A stretch of 64,000 nt of DNA from Henckelia pumila (taxonomy: Eukaryota > Streptophyta > Magnoliopsida > Lamiales > Gesneriaceae): positions 11,842,001-11,906,000 of the forward strand of contig NW_027331831.1 of assembly GCF_033568475.1 (NCBI RefSeq), given 5' to 3'. How positions within the stretch are numbered: position 1 is the first letter of the stretch; each line of letters opens with the position of its first letter. Of the stretch, positions 23,046 through 36,324 are shown one piece after another. The position numbers and the translations under genes were made by a program. The notes below the pieces were generated by a model, which saw nothing but the letters and a program-made list of their open reading frames with translations, did no database searches and had not been told where the DNA came from.

Positions 23046-23469
23046 ATTGCACATCAACAATCACAATCAATTCTCCTTATTCAAAATATTTTCTTGCCTC
23101 AACCTCAAACTTTTACTTAACTCATTCTTACATCAAACTTCCTTTGAAATAACCCCTTTTTAAACTCAACACCAAGATAAATAACATGATTTAAATGGGG
23201 AAATAAGTGATATTCATGGCTGCCCCTAAGCATATGAACAACCCTTGACTCTAAACTTTTCCCAACTTAGGCTCGTTACGGGCGACCGACCCGTACGACC
23301 CTTAAACTAACAAATCCTTAACCGAATTGACTCCCGCTTGAACTGATATCTCCTACACCCCTGAACTAACCAAAATACCATCCTTAACCCCCAAAGCTCA
23401 CTAGATCAGCCCATAATATACAACACTAGGACAGCCCCCTACAACCTGTAAAATTTCCGCACCGACCAC

Positions 23470-24440
23470 TAGACCTGGCCAAGGGCCGGGTTGGACCCGG
23501 ACCCGGACCGGAACCGCCCCGTGGTCAACAGGCCGGTTAACCGGGTCAACGGGTCCAACCCGGAACCGGGACCGGACCGGCCACTAGGCGGTCCGGTCCC
23601 AGTTTTCCCTTTGGAAAACCGCCGACCCGGCGGGTTGGCCGATTCAACCCGGCGTGTCCGACCCTCCGGGTTCGCCGGGTTGACCCAGCGGATTTACCTT
23701 TTTAAAATAATATTTTAATTTTATTTTAAATAATATATATTTGATATTCATACATGGGTGAGATTTGAACCCAAAACCAAATGATTTTGGGTCTTCATTC
23801 TTGCCACTAGGCCAAGTGTTAATTTGTTAATATTTTGTGATTGAATATAATTAAATGTAATAATATTGTTTTATACAATATGTTTAAAGTTTAAATGTAA
23901 TATATTTTTATTGAAATAAATAGAGTTTTTAATTGAGATAAATAGAGTTTTTAATATAAGATATTGAAATATAATATATATTTTTATTGAATAAATATAA
24001 TAAATTTTTTATTGATATATATAATTTTTAATATAAGTTGTGAAAAGTTGAAATGAAATATATTTTTTATTTAATAAATATATATATATTTTTTATTGAA
24101 CTACATAGAGTTTTTAATATACAATGTTGAAAGTTGAAATACTATATATTTTTTATTGAATAAATGTAATATTATAAGATGTTAAAAATTGAAATATAAT
24201 ATATTTTTATTTAATATATGTATTAGCTTTTTATTGAGATAATGAAATATTTGATAGAGTTTTTAAAGTTCAATTTTACAAGTTTTTTATTTTTTATTTT
24301 TTAAAAAAACAAGGGTCGAACCGGACCCGAAACCGCCGGTTAACCAGACCCGGACCGGAACCGGCCACGGGCGGGCTGGTTAAGGGTCGGCCTATTGCTG
24401 ACCCAGACCCGGACCCGGACCCGACCCGTGGCCAGGTCTA
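23470..24440. mobile_element. H: non-autonomous hAT-like DNA transposon
   Basis: 971 bp bounded by inverted ends TAGACCTGGCCAAGGGCCGG and, read inward from the right, TAGACCTGGCCACGGGTCGG (two mismatches), flanked by a perfect 8-bp TSD CCGACCAC (23462-23469, 24441-24448). The other LTR of C has the empty site with one copy of CCGACCAC. An 8-bp TSD and TA(G)-starting TIR are hallmarks of hAT elements. The ends are rich in CCGGACC/GGGTCCGG subterminal motifs, the centre is AT-rich and there is no transposase frame. Confidence 0.93.
23761..23815 (-). other. tRNA-like A/B box pair inside element H
   Basis: Read on the minus strand: TTGGCCTAGTGGCAAG (A-box-like, 23800-23815), then about 27 bp, then GGGTTCAAATCT (B-box-like, 23761-23772). 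Order and spacing fit an RNA polymerase III internal promoter, so a SINE head or tRNA fragment seems embedded in the transposon. No full tRNA cloverleaf is apparent. Confidence 0.5.
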
Positions 24441-25372
24441 CCGACCACCCAACACTAATTCGCTCCTAACTTGGCCATCCCATATCCGAAACGACTCCAA
24501 CTTGAACCGAAAAAACCCTCACATCCTAGACTCGACCTAGGACCAGTCTCAGCACAGCCCTAGCCGTCCGAACCACCCAGCTGAACTAAATTCCAACAGC
24601 CCTATGCAGTGCTCCAAAAATCTTCATGACTTCAAATTGTTCCAACAACCCCTATCAAACTTATCCTTCACCACCAGCCTATGACCATCCTACACGACAC
24701 CATGGAACATCACTTGAATCTTCTCCAGCCCTTGAAACAGCCTGGTCCGAAGGCTTCTCACTCAATCCCAGCTCAACCATCACGCAAGCGATCAAGTCCC
24801 ACAACTTACACACAAACCACCCTCACAACCAGCCCTCAAGGCAACCTCATCCACCATCAATACACAATTAAAATACCCCAAAAACTAGATTATATTCATA
24901 GCTAGTGCATCCCCTATACCATCAACACATAATTTTTGAAATTGCAAGAAAAATGGCCACAAAAACTTCAAATTTTGAACACCATGCACAACAATGGAAA
25001 ATCATTACATGGTTCACAATATAACTCAATATCAACATAATATAACATGAAAATTTCGAAATAACACAAAAATCCAGTCAAAAACAAGCTGGAAATTCGA
25101 AACCCTAGCTCCAATGGTGGAAAAATTCGAACTTCAACTATAGCGTGACGAACACACATAGTAGGCTTACATGGTGCATCAAAAAAAGGAATTTACTTGC
25201 CTTAAACACAAAAATTACCCAAGAAAACGAGTTGGAAGGAGGAGAAATGGATAGAAGCTTGCCCTTGAGTGCTAGATGGACTCCGACCGGCGAGTTGGAG
25301 GAGCGGCGATGGTGCTGCGGTGGAGGGGGAAGGAGGCGACGACAAGGGTTGGGAAATTGGGTTAGGTGGAGG

Positions 25373-25406
25373 TGTGTGTGTGTGTGTGTGTGGGGGGGGG
25401 GGGGGA
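25373..25406. repeat. (GT)n followed by a G run
   Basis: About ten GT units running into about 14 G, in the left LTR of element C only; the right LTR lacks this stretch. Confidence 0.9.
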
Positions 25407-25982
25407 GTGGGTGGCACACAAACAAGGGGGAAAAGGGGGGGATTTCTTTTGGGGTAGGGTTTACACTTTAGGTTGAATTAAGTGTGTGAATATGTATTTG
25501 TGTGTGTAGGTACGAGTTTAAAAGTTGATACTTTAAAACTTAAAGAGTTGCTACTATACTTTTACAAGTTTTACACTACTCTCACAATATTACTTAAATT
25601 CCCTTATCTTTAAAAATTTATCATTTGAAGGGATTTAAATATCATTTACCCGGGTTTTAAAATACCAAATTTTAAAAAATTATAAAATAAACTCTACAAT
25701 TTTGTAAAAATAATTATGGCCACCCGGGAAGTATTAAAATAAAACTTTATCTATTTTCCTCAGCTTTTCAAAAATCTCGAATCAGCAAAATAAAAGATAC
25801 CTCCAAAGTTACCGTCTTCTCATGCCTAACCCGAAACCACTGAACTCAAGAACTCAAGAATAATTAGCTTAATAACTAACAAATAAACATTTAAAAGAAT
25901 TTAAACAATTTAACTTGGAAATTAAAATTATAAAAATTTATGTGAATTTAGGCATGTAATATAAATTACGGAATTTTAGACG

Positions 25983-28900
25983 CTATAATTCCTCCCTCCC
26001 TAATATGGAATTTCGTCCTCGAAATTGAGAATTACCAAAAAGTTTTGGATAACGACTCCTGATGTTCGATTCTGAATCCCAAGTAGCTTCCTCGTCCGAA
26101 TGGTTCAACCATTTAATCTTGACCATCGGAATCGTTTTGTTTCGAAGTCTTCTCTCCTGTTTTTCCATAGTCTGGACATGTCTCTCTTCATAAGTCATAT
26201 GCGGTGAGAGCTGAAGTGGTTCAAAATTGAGTACATGCAAAATATTTGATACATACTTCCTCAGCATAGATACATGGAAGATGTTGTGCACTCCTACAAG
26301 TCTAGGCGGCAACGCCACCCTATACGCTAATGTCCCCACTCTGTCTAGAACCTCAAAAGGCCCTAAGAACATTGGGGCCAACTTTCCCTTCTTCCCAAAC
26401 CTCATAACACCCTTCATAGGAGCTACTCTGATGAAAACATGATCACCCACTGAGAACTTCAGGTCTCTTCTCCTATGGTCTGCGTAGCTCTTCTGTCTAC
26501 TCTGAGTAGTCTTCATCCTATCTCGGATTTTGACTACTATATCAGCAGTCTTCCGAACAATTTCTTGACTCAATTCTATCCTCTCACCAACCTCATCCCA
26601 CAAAATAGTAGACCTGTACTTCCTTACATAAAGAGGCTCATAGGGATCCATACCCATAGTTGACTGAAAACTGTTGTTATAGGTGAACTCCACAAGTGGT
26701 AATCTCGACTCCCAACTATCTTGAAAATCAATAGCACATGCTTGCAGTAAATCTTCCAATATCTGAATCACCCTCTCTGATTGACCATCCGTTTGGGGGT
26801 AAAAAGCGGTGCTAAACAGAAGCTTCGTCCCCAAGGCTAAATGAAGACTTTTCCAAAAATACGAAGTGACTCGTGGGTCTCGGTCAGATACTATGGAAAC
26901 TGGAATTACATGTAACCTGACTATCTCTCGAATATACAATTCAGCGTATTGAGTCATAGTGAAAGTTTTCTTGACTGGCAGAAAATGCGCTGACTTGGTG
27001 AGGCGATCTACTATCACCCAAATCGCATTTGAGCCTCTCACTGTTCTAGGCAATCCAACGAAAAAATCCATTGTGATATTCTCCCACTTCCACTCAGGAA
27101 TAGGGAGTGGCTTAAGCAACCCTGTGGGCCTTTGATGCTCTGCTTTTACCTGCTGGCATGTCAAACATTCAGACACAAAGCGTGCAATGCCTCGCTTTAT
27201 GCCCGACCATCAATACAATTGCTGAAGATCTTGATACATCTTCGTACTTCCTAGGTGAATGAAATACGGCGATGCATGTGCCTCTGTCATGACAGTAGCT
27301 CATAGTGAGTCACCAACGGGTACCCAAAGTCGTCCTCTGAACTTCACAATACCATATTCCACCGAATACAAACCACTTCCCTTACTCTCATCTCTTTGTC
27401 TCCACTTCTTCATCTGTTCTTCAGCTACCTGTGCAACCCGAATACGGTCAAACAGAGTGGGCTGCATCGATAGTGAAGACAATCTGGGAGCTCTACCCCC
27501 TGCATAAATCTCTAGACCAAACCTATGAATTTCATTCTGCAACGATCTAGACACTGTCATAAAATCAATAGCTGTCGTCTTCCTTCTCAATACATCGACA
27601 ACGAATTTAGCGTTACGTGGGTGATAACTAATGTCGCAATCATAATCCTTCACTAACTCTAGTCATCTCCGCTGCCTCATATTTAACTCCTTATGAGTGA
27701 AGAAGTACTTAAGGCTCTTATGGTCTGTGTAAATCTTACACTTCTCTATGTAGAGGTAGTGCCTCCATATTTTGAGAGCGAACACCACAGATGCTAAATC
27801 TAAATCATGAGTAGGATAATTCTTCTCATGCACCTTCAGTTTCCTAGAAGAGTAGGCAATAACCTTATCGTGTTGCATTAGCACAGCTCCTAGACCCAGC
27901 TTAGATGCATCTGTATAAACAAATTAATCACCCTGCCCTGAAGACTTTGCTAAAACCGGTGCTGTCTTAAGAGCCTTCTTCAACGAATCAAAGCTCTTTT
28001 GACACTCCGGACTCCAATGGTACCTCGCATTATTCTTGGTCAATTCTGTCAGAAGTACAACAATGGATGAAAATCCTTTGATGAATTTTCTATAATAACT
28101 GGCCAACCCTAGAAAGCTGTGAATCTTGGAAGCCTTCCCAGTACTGACCATTCCTTAACTGCCTGGAATTTTGATGGGTCTACCTCTACTCCATCCTTAG
28201 AGATGATATGACCCAAGAAGGCTACCTTCTCTAGCCAAAACTCGTACTTGTCAAACTTGGAAAATAACTTTCGATCTCGGAGAACCTCTAAAACCGTCTT
28301 CAAATGTTGTCTGTGCTCCTCTCTGTTTTTAGAATAAATGAGGATGTCATCTATAACGACGATGAAGAATTTGTCCAAGTACGGCTAAAATACGTGGTTC
28401 ATGAGATCCATGAAGACCGCAGACGCGTTCGTCAATCCTAATGGCATTATTAGGAACTTTTAGTGGCCGTAACGAGTCCTAAAAGTTGTCTTGAACACAT
28501 TTGAATCCTTTACTTTCAGTTGATGATAACCAGAACGGAGATCTATTTTATAAAATATTGAGGCTAATTGCAACTGATCGAAGAGGTCCTCAATTCTGGG
28601 TAACGGGTACTTTTTTTTCACTGTTATCCCATTCAGCTCTCTATAGTCTATGCACAGTCTCAGCCTTCTGTCATTCTTCTTCACAAATAGGACTGGCGTG
28701 CCCCATGGAGAGAAACTAGGGCGTATGAATCCCTTGTCAAGCAACTCCTTAATATGTTCCTTGAGTTCTCTCATTTATGTGGGAGCCAGTCTGTACGGTG
28801 CCTTAGAGATTGACATGGTACCAGAGACTAAGTCAATAGAGAACTCAACTTCCCTATCTGGCGGGATGCCTGCAACATCATCGGGGAACACATCTACAAA

Positions 28901-29399
28901 ATCTCTAATAAATTCCACATCTAAAATAACTGGGCAACCTGGAATTTCTGTCAAAGATACCCTGGCTAGAAACGACTCACACCTATCTTGAATAAGCTTC
29001 TTAGCTTGAAAATAGGATATGATTCGAGTCTTTCTCAAATTCCTAACCGCCTCGAACGAGAATGGTTCCTCTCCTTTAAGGCTTACTAACACTGACCTCT
29101 GCTGAAAATCGATCACCACTACATTCTTTGTCATCCAATTCATCCCAAGAATCAAGTCTAACTCAGGCATCGGCAATACAATTAGATATGCAATTACTGA
29201 CTGCCCTTGCAATAATAACTCAAGATTTCTGACTATGCTTCGGGTGGATAACTCTTCTCCAGATGGGATAGTTACTGCAAAACTCACCATTAGATCTTCT
29301 TGCCATAGACCCCACTTTTGAACAAATGTATCAGAAATAAAAGAATGGTAGCCCTCGAGTCTAGCAAAGCCTTGGTGGCTACACCCGCTACTAATATTC
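25983..29399 (-). pseudogene. Element C protease-RT-RNase H-integrase-chromodomain, with several stops
   Basis: Gypsy order. Protease region near 29390 reads LLDSRAT where DSGAT is expected, so the catalytic motif is altered. RT pieces follow: [34 protein letters not shown] and IDDILIYS (28330-28350). RNase H shows [12 protein letters not shown] and [11 protein letters not shown]. The longest intact stretch (27176-25983) is integrase: [28 protein letters not shown] and a C-terminal chromodomain-like KIKWLNHSDEEATWDSE. Nonsense codons lie near 28775, 28460, 28379, 27922, 27661 and 27298, with a frameshift near 28150. In a working element this integrase with chromodomain would direct insertion into chromatin. 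Confidence 0.9.
25986..26000 (-). other. Polypurine tract of element C
   Basis: Minus strand GGGAGGGAGGAATTA directly before the LTR start TAGCGTC (TG expected; one base seems mutated). Confidence 0.75.
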
Positions 29400-29712
29400 T
29401 ACATGCAGTAGGGTATTCGCAAACACATAAATGAGTTTAAACTAAGGCTAATTAACAACAAAATTATTTCCTCAATTAATACAGGTCCTAATTAGATTCA
29501 TTCTAAGTTATCTAATTCCAAAGTTCAATACTTCACATGATAACACAGTCAAAATTCTCAAAACATGCAACGAACTACAAAATCTCATGCCAACCCAAAT
29601 ATTTAAGAAATACACAACTCTTAGAACCTACAAGCCCTCCAACAAGTAACATCATAGTTGAATCTATCAATAAGTTATTTGAATTGTTTTTAACTGAAGT
29701 TTAAAGTGTTAC
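29400..29712 (-). other. Intron-like interval between gag and pol of element C
   Basis: Gag reads ...DPDTTLI, then the minus strand has GTAACA (donor G at 29712) at the same codon phase as the predicted donor in element E. About 310 bp later pol resumes with RILVAG. The acceptor is not clean (ATGTAGAAT), probably through decay. Stops fill the interval in all frames. Confidence 0.55.
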
Positions 29713-30720
29713 TTATGATAAGGGTAGTGTCTGGATCATCCTCCTCGGCCTGCATCACAAATACTCATCCAGGCGCTAGCTTCTTTAGCTCTAGGAACTC
29801 TCTGGCCATGTGCCCTGGCTTCTTGCACTTATAGCAAACTACTGCGCATGCTAAGCATTTCTCAAGATGGGGTCGGTGGCAAAGTGAGCAAATGGGCTTC
29901 TCCCTTGACTTCGGAGGAGCGGGCCACTGGGCCTGATGCCCCTGGGGTCTAGGAGGTCCCTGATGTCTCTGTGGCCTAGTGTACGACCTCTTGCCTTGAT
30001 GCGGCTGCTGGTGACTCTGATGAGGAGAATCCCTCTTCCTATGTGCCTCTGCACTGATGTCCTTCAATGACTGCTCAGACCTCAAAGCTTGCCTGACTGC
30101 AGCAACATAATCCTCTGGCTTTGCCATCAACATGTCATGGCGGATCGTGGGTCGCAATCATCAATAAAATGCTGGAGCTTCTTTGCTTCATCATCGCCCA
30201 TCAGTCGTACAAAGTGACAACCCCGTTCAAACTTCCTCACGAACTTCACCACTGATATATCTCCCCGTCCAAGACTCATAAACTCCTTTTTCAATTGTGC
30301 CCTCACATCCGTAGTAAAATACTTCTCGAATAAGATTCTCTTGAAGTCATTCTAGGTCAAAGTGGCCAGATCCACAGTATTTTCCGCTCCCTCACACCAA
30401 AGGGCAGTGTCATCCTTCAGAAGAAACGTGGCACAATGGACTCTATCTACATCACCCATCTCTATATCCTTGAAGATCACCTCCACTGATCGGATCCATC
30501 CCTCAGCTACAAATGGATCGGTAGTGCCAACAAAATCCTTCAGATCCATCTTGAGAAATTGCTCATAAACAATCCCTGGTCTAGCCCTAGGAGCATCCTG
30601 TGCATGCTGCTCTAGGATTCGAGCTAGTCCAGCAAGCACCTGTCCACCCAAATCTGGCGGTGGAGAAAAAGACGGCGGTGGGGGAGGTGCATCACGCTCA
30701 CCGCGGGGAGACATTTGCAT
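29713..30720 (-). pseudogene. Element C gag, broken
   Basis: Starts with MQMSPRGERD and a proline-rich stretch, then the retrotransposon gag signature GTTDPFVAEGWIRSVEVIF and a stop near 30352. It continues as KEFMSLGRGDISVV... and, after a frameshift, a nucleocapsid with CYKCKKPGHMAREF, where the last zinc ligand Cys is Phe. It pairs with the pol remnant downstream. Same family as gag of element E (shared TTDP-VAEGWIRS). Confidence 0.85.
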
Positions 30721-30765
30721 GCATGTTCAAAATCCAACACTTAAAATACATTCCAAAAGAAAAAG

Positions 30766-32067
30766 TGTCACGCCCCGAAACCGGGCCTAGTTGACATCGG
30801 CGTTGTTTAACATTTCGAATCGTAAAACAACAAGCCACGTAGTATAGAAAATAGCCTTCAACCAGTCTTTTACATAATCAAATATTTCTTTACAAAATAG
30901 AAAATACGACAATAGCGGAAGCGATAAAATAACAGAAAATAACTACTAATAAAACTTCAACTTGATCACCAACCCCAGAATGCATATTGTTCATCCTCTT
31001 CTAACTTTTCTTCGGTATCTGGGGAAGAAAGTAAAAGGGTGAGTGTTTTGGGAAACACTCAGCAAGTGGGAGCCGATCGAGCACGATAAACACCAAAAAT
31101 ATATTTACATGTACACATGTATATTTCATAATCTCGAAACAAAATAAGCATGCTGAATCTGAACAAATATGAAGCAAATATTGCACTGTCAATTATCTCA
31201 TTTGCCATGGTTCTACTGATCAGTCCCCTATATGTTACTCCTCTAAGGGGCGAGGCCAAAAGAACGGTTATTATAACCCACCGCATCAGTGCCATATCAA
31301 ATCAAATAATCGGAAATTCCTTAACCATTTCTAATTCGACTCTCAACAGTGCATCTCAAATATTTCCAAATAATTCTAACATGCTTCAAATAATATCACG
31401 AATATCCAACAAATAATATATATCAAAGTGGAACGAATATACGTATCATGCCGATCGAATTTTCAAAAGCATAATTATTTATTGTATAAAACTTAACTCA
31501 CACACAAAAATAAATATAAGTGTAGAAACTTATATCAAACAAAAGAAAGGTAGAAGCCCACTTACCGTATTTGATTTATAAGCAAATCGTGTAGGGAAAT
31601 AGGACAGAAAATCTGCATGTGAAATGGACATAATGCTTCTTAGAAATTGGACAGAAAATACAGTTCCTCGATCACGTTTTGGCGCAACTTTGGGTAGATT
31701 TCTGGAGTTTGATTGTTGTAGGTGACGGCTTCCAAAATCAGCGCAACTTCAGGTAAAATACTCCTTTGAATTTGGACAGAATTCTGCTCGAAAATGGACA
31801 AGAATTCTTCTTCGAACTTTGGACACAAAACGCCTTCGAACCGATGCCGCGTTTTGAGTTTTCTGGGCAGATTTTGCACTCCGAAGATGAGCAAAAACAG
31901 AGCTTCAACTGCTGCTATTGGTGCTCGAATTTGGGCAGGATCTCACGTGGTTTTGGTTCTCAAAATGGCATATGGCTGGGACTTGAATATGAGGGTTTGT
32001 GGTGCTCGAAAATGCACATTCTCCATCAGCTTTATAGGATGCAAAATGGCAGCTGAAGACTCCTCCA
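30766..32067 (-). repeat. Element D 3' LTR, main segment
   Basis: Plus strand TGTCACGCCCCGAAACCGGG to GACTCCTCCA; parallels 54034-55335. Copia-B starts at 32068 and the rest of this LTR lies at 51459-51610. Contains the hairpin GAGTGTTT-TGGG-AAACACTC near 31040. Confidence 0.93.
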
Positions 32068-33910
32068 TGTTGGAGAACCCGGCTATCAGATCAATTAGGA
32101 TTGATACCCGGTGCAGCGGAAGTTTAAAATTTTTGTATGGAACGATTCCATAATAGGTATCAACCTTACGATTAAATTGTGTGTGTGTAAAAATTAAATA
32201 ACAATTATAAATTTTTACCTCAATCTCGAATCGAGATTTTGGACACCAACAGATTGCTCTGCTCTTGTTGTATATCCCTGGAACTGATGGACGAACTGTT
32301 TTTCAATCAGGTCCACGAACGGATATTTAATCCCTCTGATAGATTGCACTAGAAAATCTATCAGAAGTTTCTACGAAGAGATTAACGAATTTGATCCGTT
32401 AAACCAGACTGCAATTCAAAATTCACAGACTGGATTTTCCGAGCAGAGGGGAGAAGGGGGGCGGCCACTACTGAGAGAAAAATAGGTTTTTTTCGAAAAT
32501 TGTGACCTGTTGTGTGTAATTTCTGTACTGCAATAACTTATTTATAATGTAGGCCACTAACAGCTTAGGGCCCATTAGTCATAAGTTCAAGCCCGACAAG
32601 CAAAGCCCGCATGTTCAGAAATTAATATAAAATTCATCGCGACTCCGATTGATAAACCGATTTCACCAATGTGCACAGAAACCATTTATGCACCTTTTAA
32701 AGTCAAGATAAATTTTTTTGAATCCGAATTCAGTGGTTTTCAAAAATGTCCATCCCTATGTCATTTTAGAAAATCTTACTCCTCTACTCATAATTAAGAA
32801 GTCCAACTTCTTTGTTCATTAAATTTAACTCTTTAAATTTAACTATCTCAACGGGGATTAAAAATCCATTACACTGTGTGACCCTCAATGGTTCAGGGAT
32901 ACAGCTAGCCGTGGGCTCACAACTCCTTGTGACTCGGAACAACAATTTCCGACTTGCCCATCGAATCATGGTAAGAGCGCCTAGCAACATCGCCCCATGA
33001 TTCCCTAGGTATCACTGATAGTGCCTACAAGAACCAATAGATTTTGGTTAGCGTACAGTACGGTCCCTTCATCCATATATCCCGATCGAATCAACAACCA
33101 TTGGTATATCGAGAGTCGTTCGAGATTCGATAACTATGCAATACATCTTGAAGATCAAATAGTGACATCGCATGTGCTACTAAGAAACCATTTCTTAAAT
33201 CACATCATGTACTCTGGCCAGAGATTCGTCACACTAATATCTCCTCAGATCGCATAGGATATCCACACTCGCAAGTATGTGGTGAATCCTTGACAACAAA
33301 GCATCGACTCCTATATGTGTTGTAACTGTACCCAATCCCGACACCTGATGACCCCAATAGAGTCGATAAACGAGTCAAAGCACAGTACTAGCATATAGAG
33401 TCTCAATGATGTTTCAAGTAGTAAGGACTAATGGTGTACAACCAAAACCGCGGACTATATCCACTCGATAAGTGATAACCACTTGGAAAGTCCGGATAGG
33501 GTAGTTCGATCATTCATCATATGAATATCCATTTGCATGCTTCGAACATCTCTATGTTCCTTACCAATGAAACGTGGTACTCCGCATCGCAAATGCTAGT
33601 CTCAAACTCGAGCGATCCTTATCCTTATTATCGGACGGCTCAATCGACTAGGAACAGTTTAGAATATACAGTGACTATAAGATGTGTTTCATGATAGACA
33701 TCTCCATGTTCTACCACATCTTACATACACTATAGTATATTCAAGGTCTTTATCAAAACAACAATAGTATATCACAATATAACAATATGAAGAAAGATAA
33801 AGTCATTGCCATTAATAAAAGTGTAAATAATATTAAACAAAAGATTGTTTATACAAAGAGTCATCAAAGCCCTTAGCCACAAGTTGGCTCACTGGGCACC
33901 CACTCTTTCA
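32068..33910 (-). repeat. Copia-B 3' LTR
   Basis: On the minus strand TGAAAGAGTGGGTGCCCAGT ... CCGGGTTCTCCAACA. Near-identical to 49610-51453. Confidence 0.95.
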
Positions 33911-33926
33911 ATCTCCCACTTGCCCT
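33911..33926 (-). other. Polypurine tract of Copia-B
   Basis: Minus strand AGGGCAAGTGGGAGAT abutting the LTR start TGAAAGAG. Confidence 0.85.
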
Positions 33927-33984
33927 AAAGCCAACTAGTCATACTACGTAGACCCATTGCTTCGCGATGTTTGTCAAATAATGG

Positions 33985-36324
33985 TCATGGCAAGGGCTTA
34001 GTAAGTGGATCAGCGATATTGTCTGAAGAGGCCACTCTTTCGACAGTGATGTCTCCTCTTTCCACAATCTCCCGGATGATGTGGTATTTCCTCAGTACGT
34101 GTTTGGATCTTTGATGAGACCTTGGTTCCTTTGCCTGAGCAACGGCACCCGTGTTGTCACAGTACACCGGGACTGGACCAACAACTTCAGGAATGACGCC
34201 CAACTCTTGGACGAAATTCCTCATCCAAACGGCCTCTTTAGCAGCAGCTGATGCTGCAATGTATTCTGCTTCAGTGGTGGAATCCGCTGTGGTGTCCTGC
34301 TTGGAACTCTTCCAAGAGACAGCACCACCATTGAGCATGAACACAAATCCAGAGGTTGACTTCGAGTCATCCACGTCACTTTGGAAGCTAGAGTCGGTAT
34401 AGCCTTCCAATTTTAGTTCTCTTCCTCCATATACCATGAACATATTCTTAGTCCTTCGTAAGTACTTAAGAATGTCCTTCACGGCTTTCCAATGCATTTG
34501 ACCGGGATTAGCTTGATATCTGCTCGTGACACTCAGAGCAAATGCTACATCCGGTCTGGTAGATATAATCCCATACATGATACTACCTATGGCTGACGCA
34601 TATGGTACATGTGTCATTTTCTCTATCTCTTCATCCGTCTTGGGACACATAGACTTGGATAGAGAAACTCCATGACACATGGGTAGATGTCCTCTCTTGG
34701 ACCCATCCATTGAAAACCGTTTCAATATGGTGTCGATGTAGGTTGATTGAGTGAGTCCTATCATTCTCTTAGATCTATCTCTATAGATCTGTATCCCTAG
34801 AATATAGGATGCCTCACCCAAATCCTTCATCGAGAATCTACCTGATAACCATATCTTTGTTGACTGCAACATCCCTACATCATTCCCAATGAGTAGGATG
34901 TCATCAACATAAAGTACTAAGAATGTCACAGTATCCTTAACTACTTTCTTGTACACGCATGGTTCCTCCGGATTCTTGATGAAACCAAAATCTTTTATTG
35001 TTTCATCAAATTTCTGGTTCCAACTTCTTGATGCTTGTTTTAGACCATAAATTGATCTCTGAAGCTTGCATACCTTATGCTCGCTTCCCATGGATGTGTA
35101 CCCCTCAGGCTGCTTCATATAGATTTCTTCCTTAATGTCTCCATTAAGAAAAGCAGTCTTCACATCCATTTGCCATATCTCATAGTCATACCATGCAGCT
35201 ATGGCAATAAGGATTCTTATGGACTTGAACATTGCAACTGGTGAAAAGGTTTCATCATAGTCAACTCCTTGTCTTTGAGTATAACCTTTTGCCACCAATC
35301 GCGCCTTGTAGGTCAATACCTTACCATCAGGCCCAAGCTTTCTCTTGTAGATCCATTTACACCCTATTGGAACAATTCCATCGGGAGGATCTACCAAAGA
35401 CCAAACTTGGTTTGTATGCATCGAATCTATTTCCGACTGCATAGCTTCAAGCCATAAATTTGAATCCGCATCAGAAATTGCTTCCTTGAAGTTTCTTGGA
35501 TCACATCCAACATCGGGTTCATCTTGATCCCCTTCAAGAAGAAGACCATATCGAATAGGAGGTCTAGAAGTCCTCTCGGATCTTCTAGGTACAGGCGTGT
35601 CTATCAATGGTTCCTGAGGTGTAGGATCGTTATTTTGTATTTCGGGTTCTTCTCGAATTTCTTCGAGTTCCATCATCTTGCCTTTCTTATCCAATAAGAA
35701 CTCCTTCTCCAAGAAGGTGGCATTCCTTGAAACAAACACCTTTGTTTCAGCAGGATAATAGAAATAATATCCGATTGAATTCTTCGGATACCCTACAAAA
35801 TAACATAAGCTGGATCGACTATCCAACTTATCTCCCACTGTCCGCTTCACGTAAGCAGGACATCCCCAAATCCTCAAGTACGAATACTTAGGAGCTTTGC
35901 CATTCCATAACTCGTATGGTGTTTTGTCCACTGCTTTAGTGTGGACGTTGTTCAACAACAATACCGCCGTTTCAAGCGCATAGCCCCAAAACGAAGGTGG
36001 AAGCTCAGTGAAGCTCATCATGGACCGAACCATGTCCAACAAAGTTCGATTACGACGCTCCGATACACCATTAAGCTGTGGTGTCATAGGAGGAGTCCAC
36101 TGAGAGAGAATCCCATTCTCTTTTAGATAGTCCAAAAACTCGGTACTTAAGTATTCTCCACCTCGATCCGATCTAAGTGTTTTAATACTTTTACCTAGCT
36201 TGTTTTCTACTTCAGCCTTGAATTCTTTGAACTTTTCAAATGCTTCAGACTTATATTTCATTAAATATAAATACCCATACCTCGAATAATCATCAGTAAA
36301 GGTAATGAAGTAGGTGTGGCCATA
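33985..36324 (-). pseudogene. Copia-B integrase core, RT and RNase H (pol, 3' part)
   Basis: Continuous frame after the TAA at 36325-36327. Integrase: TDDYSRYGYLYLM, RSDRGGEYLS and GVSERRNRTLLD hold the acidic triad. RT: CKWIYKRKLGPDGK, QMDVKTAFLNGDIKEE, SIYGLKQASRSWNQ and catalytic YVDDILL (about residues 977-980 of the polyprotein). RNase H: EGYTDSSFQSD and DSTTEAEYIAAS, ending DPLTKPLP. All key catalytic residues are present. In an active element these domains copy the RNA to DNA and insert it. Only the upstream stop codons disable the frame. Confidence 0.93.

Larger units (their letters stand above)
20673..25985 (-). repeat. Element C 3' LTR (left copy), with insertions S1 and H
   Basis: On the plus strand it runs from TGAAACGGCC to AATTTTAGACGCTA and parallels 55671-59974. 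It is split by a solo LTR (20768-22174) and a hAT-like element (23470-24440), neither of which is in the other LTR. Open frames here, e.g. around 24626-25471, are low-complexity shadows. Confidence 0.92.

Noticed and set aside
22767..23120. Overlapping open frames on both strands
   Set aside because: Produced by a stop-free 45-bp tandem unit; same effect at 56346-56663.
25138..25471. Open frames rich in His/Thr or Gly
   Set aside because: Low-complexity GT/G-rich LTR sequence; absent from the sister LTR.
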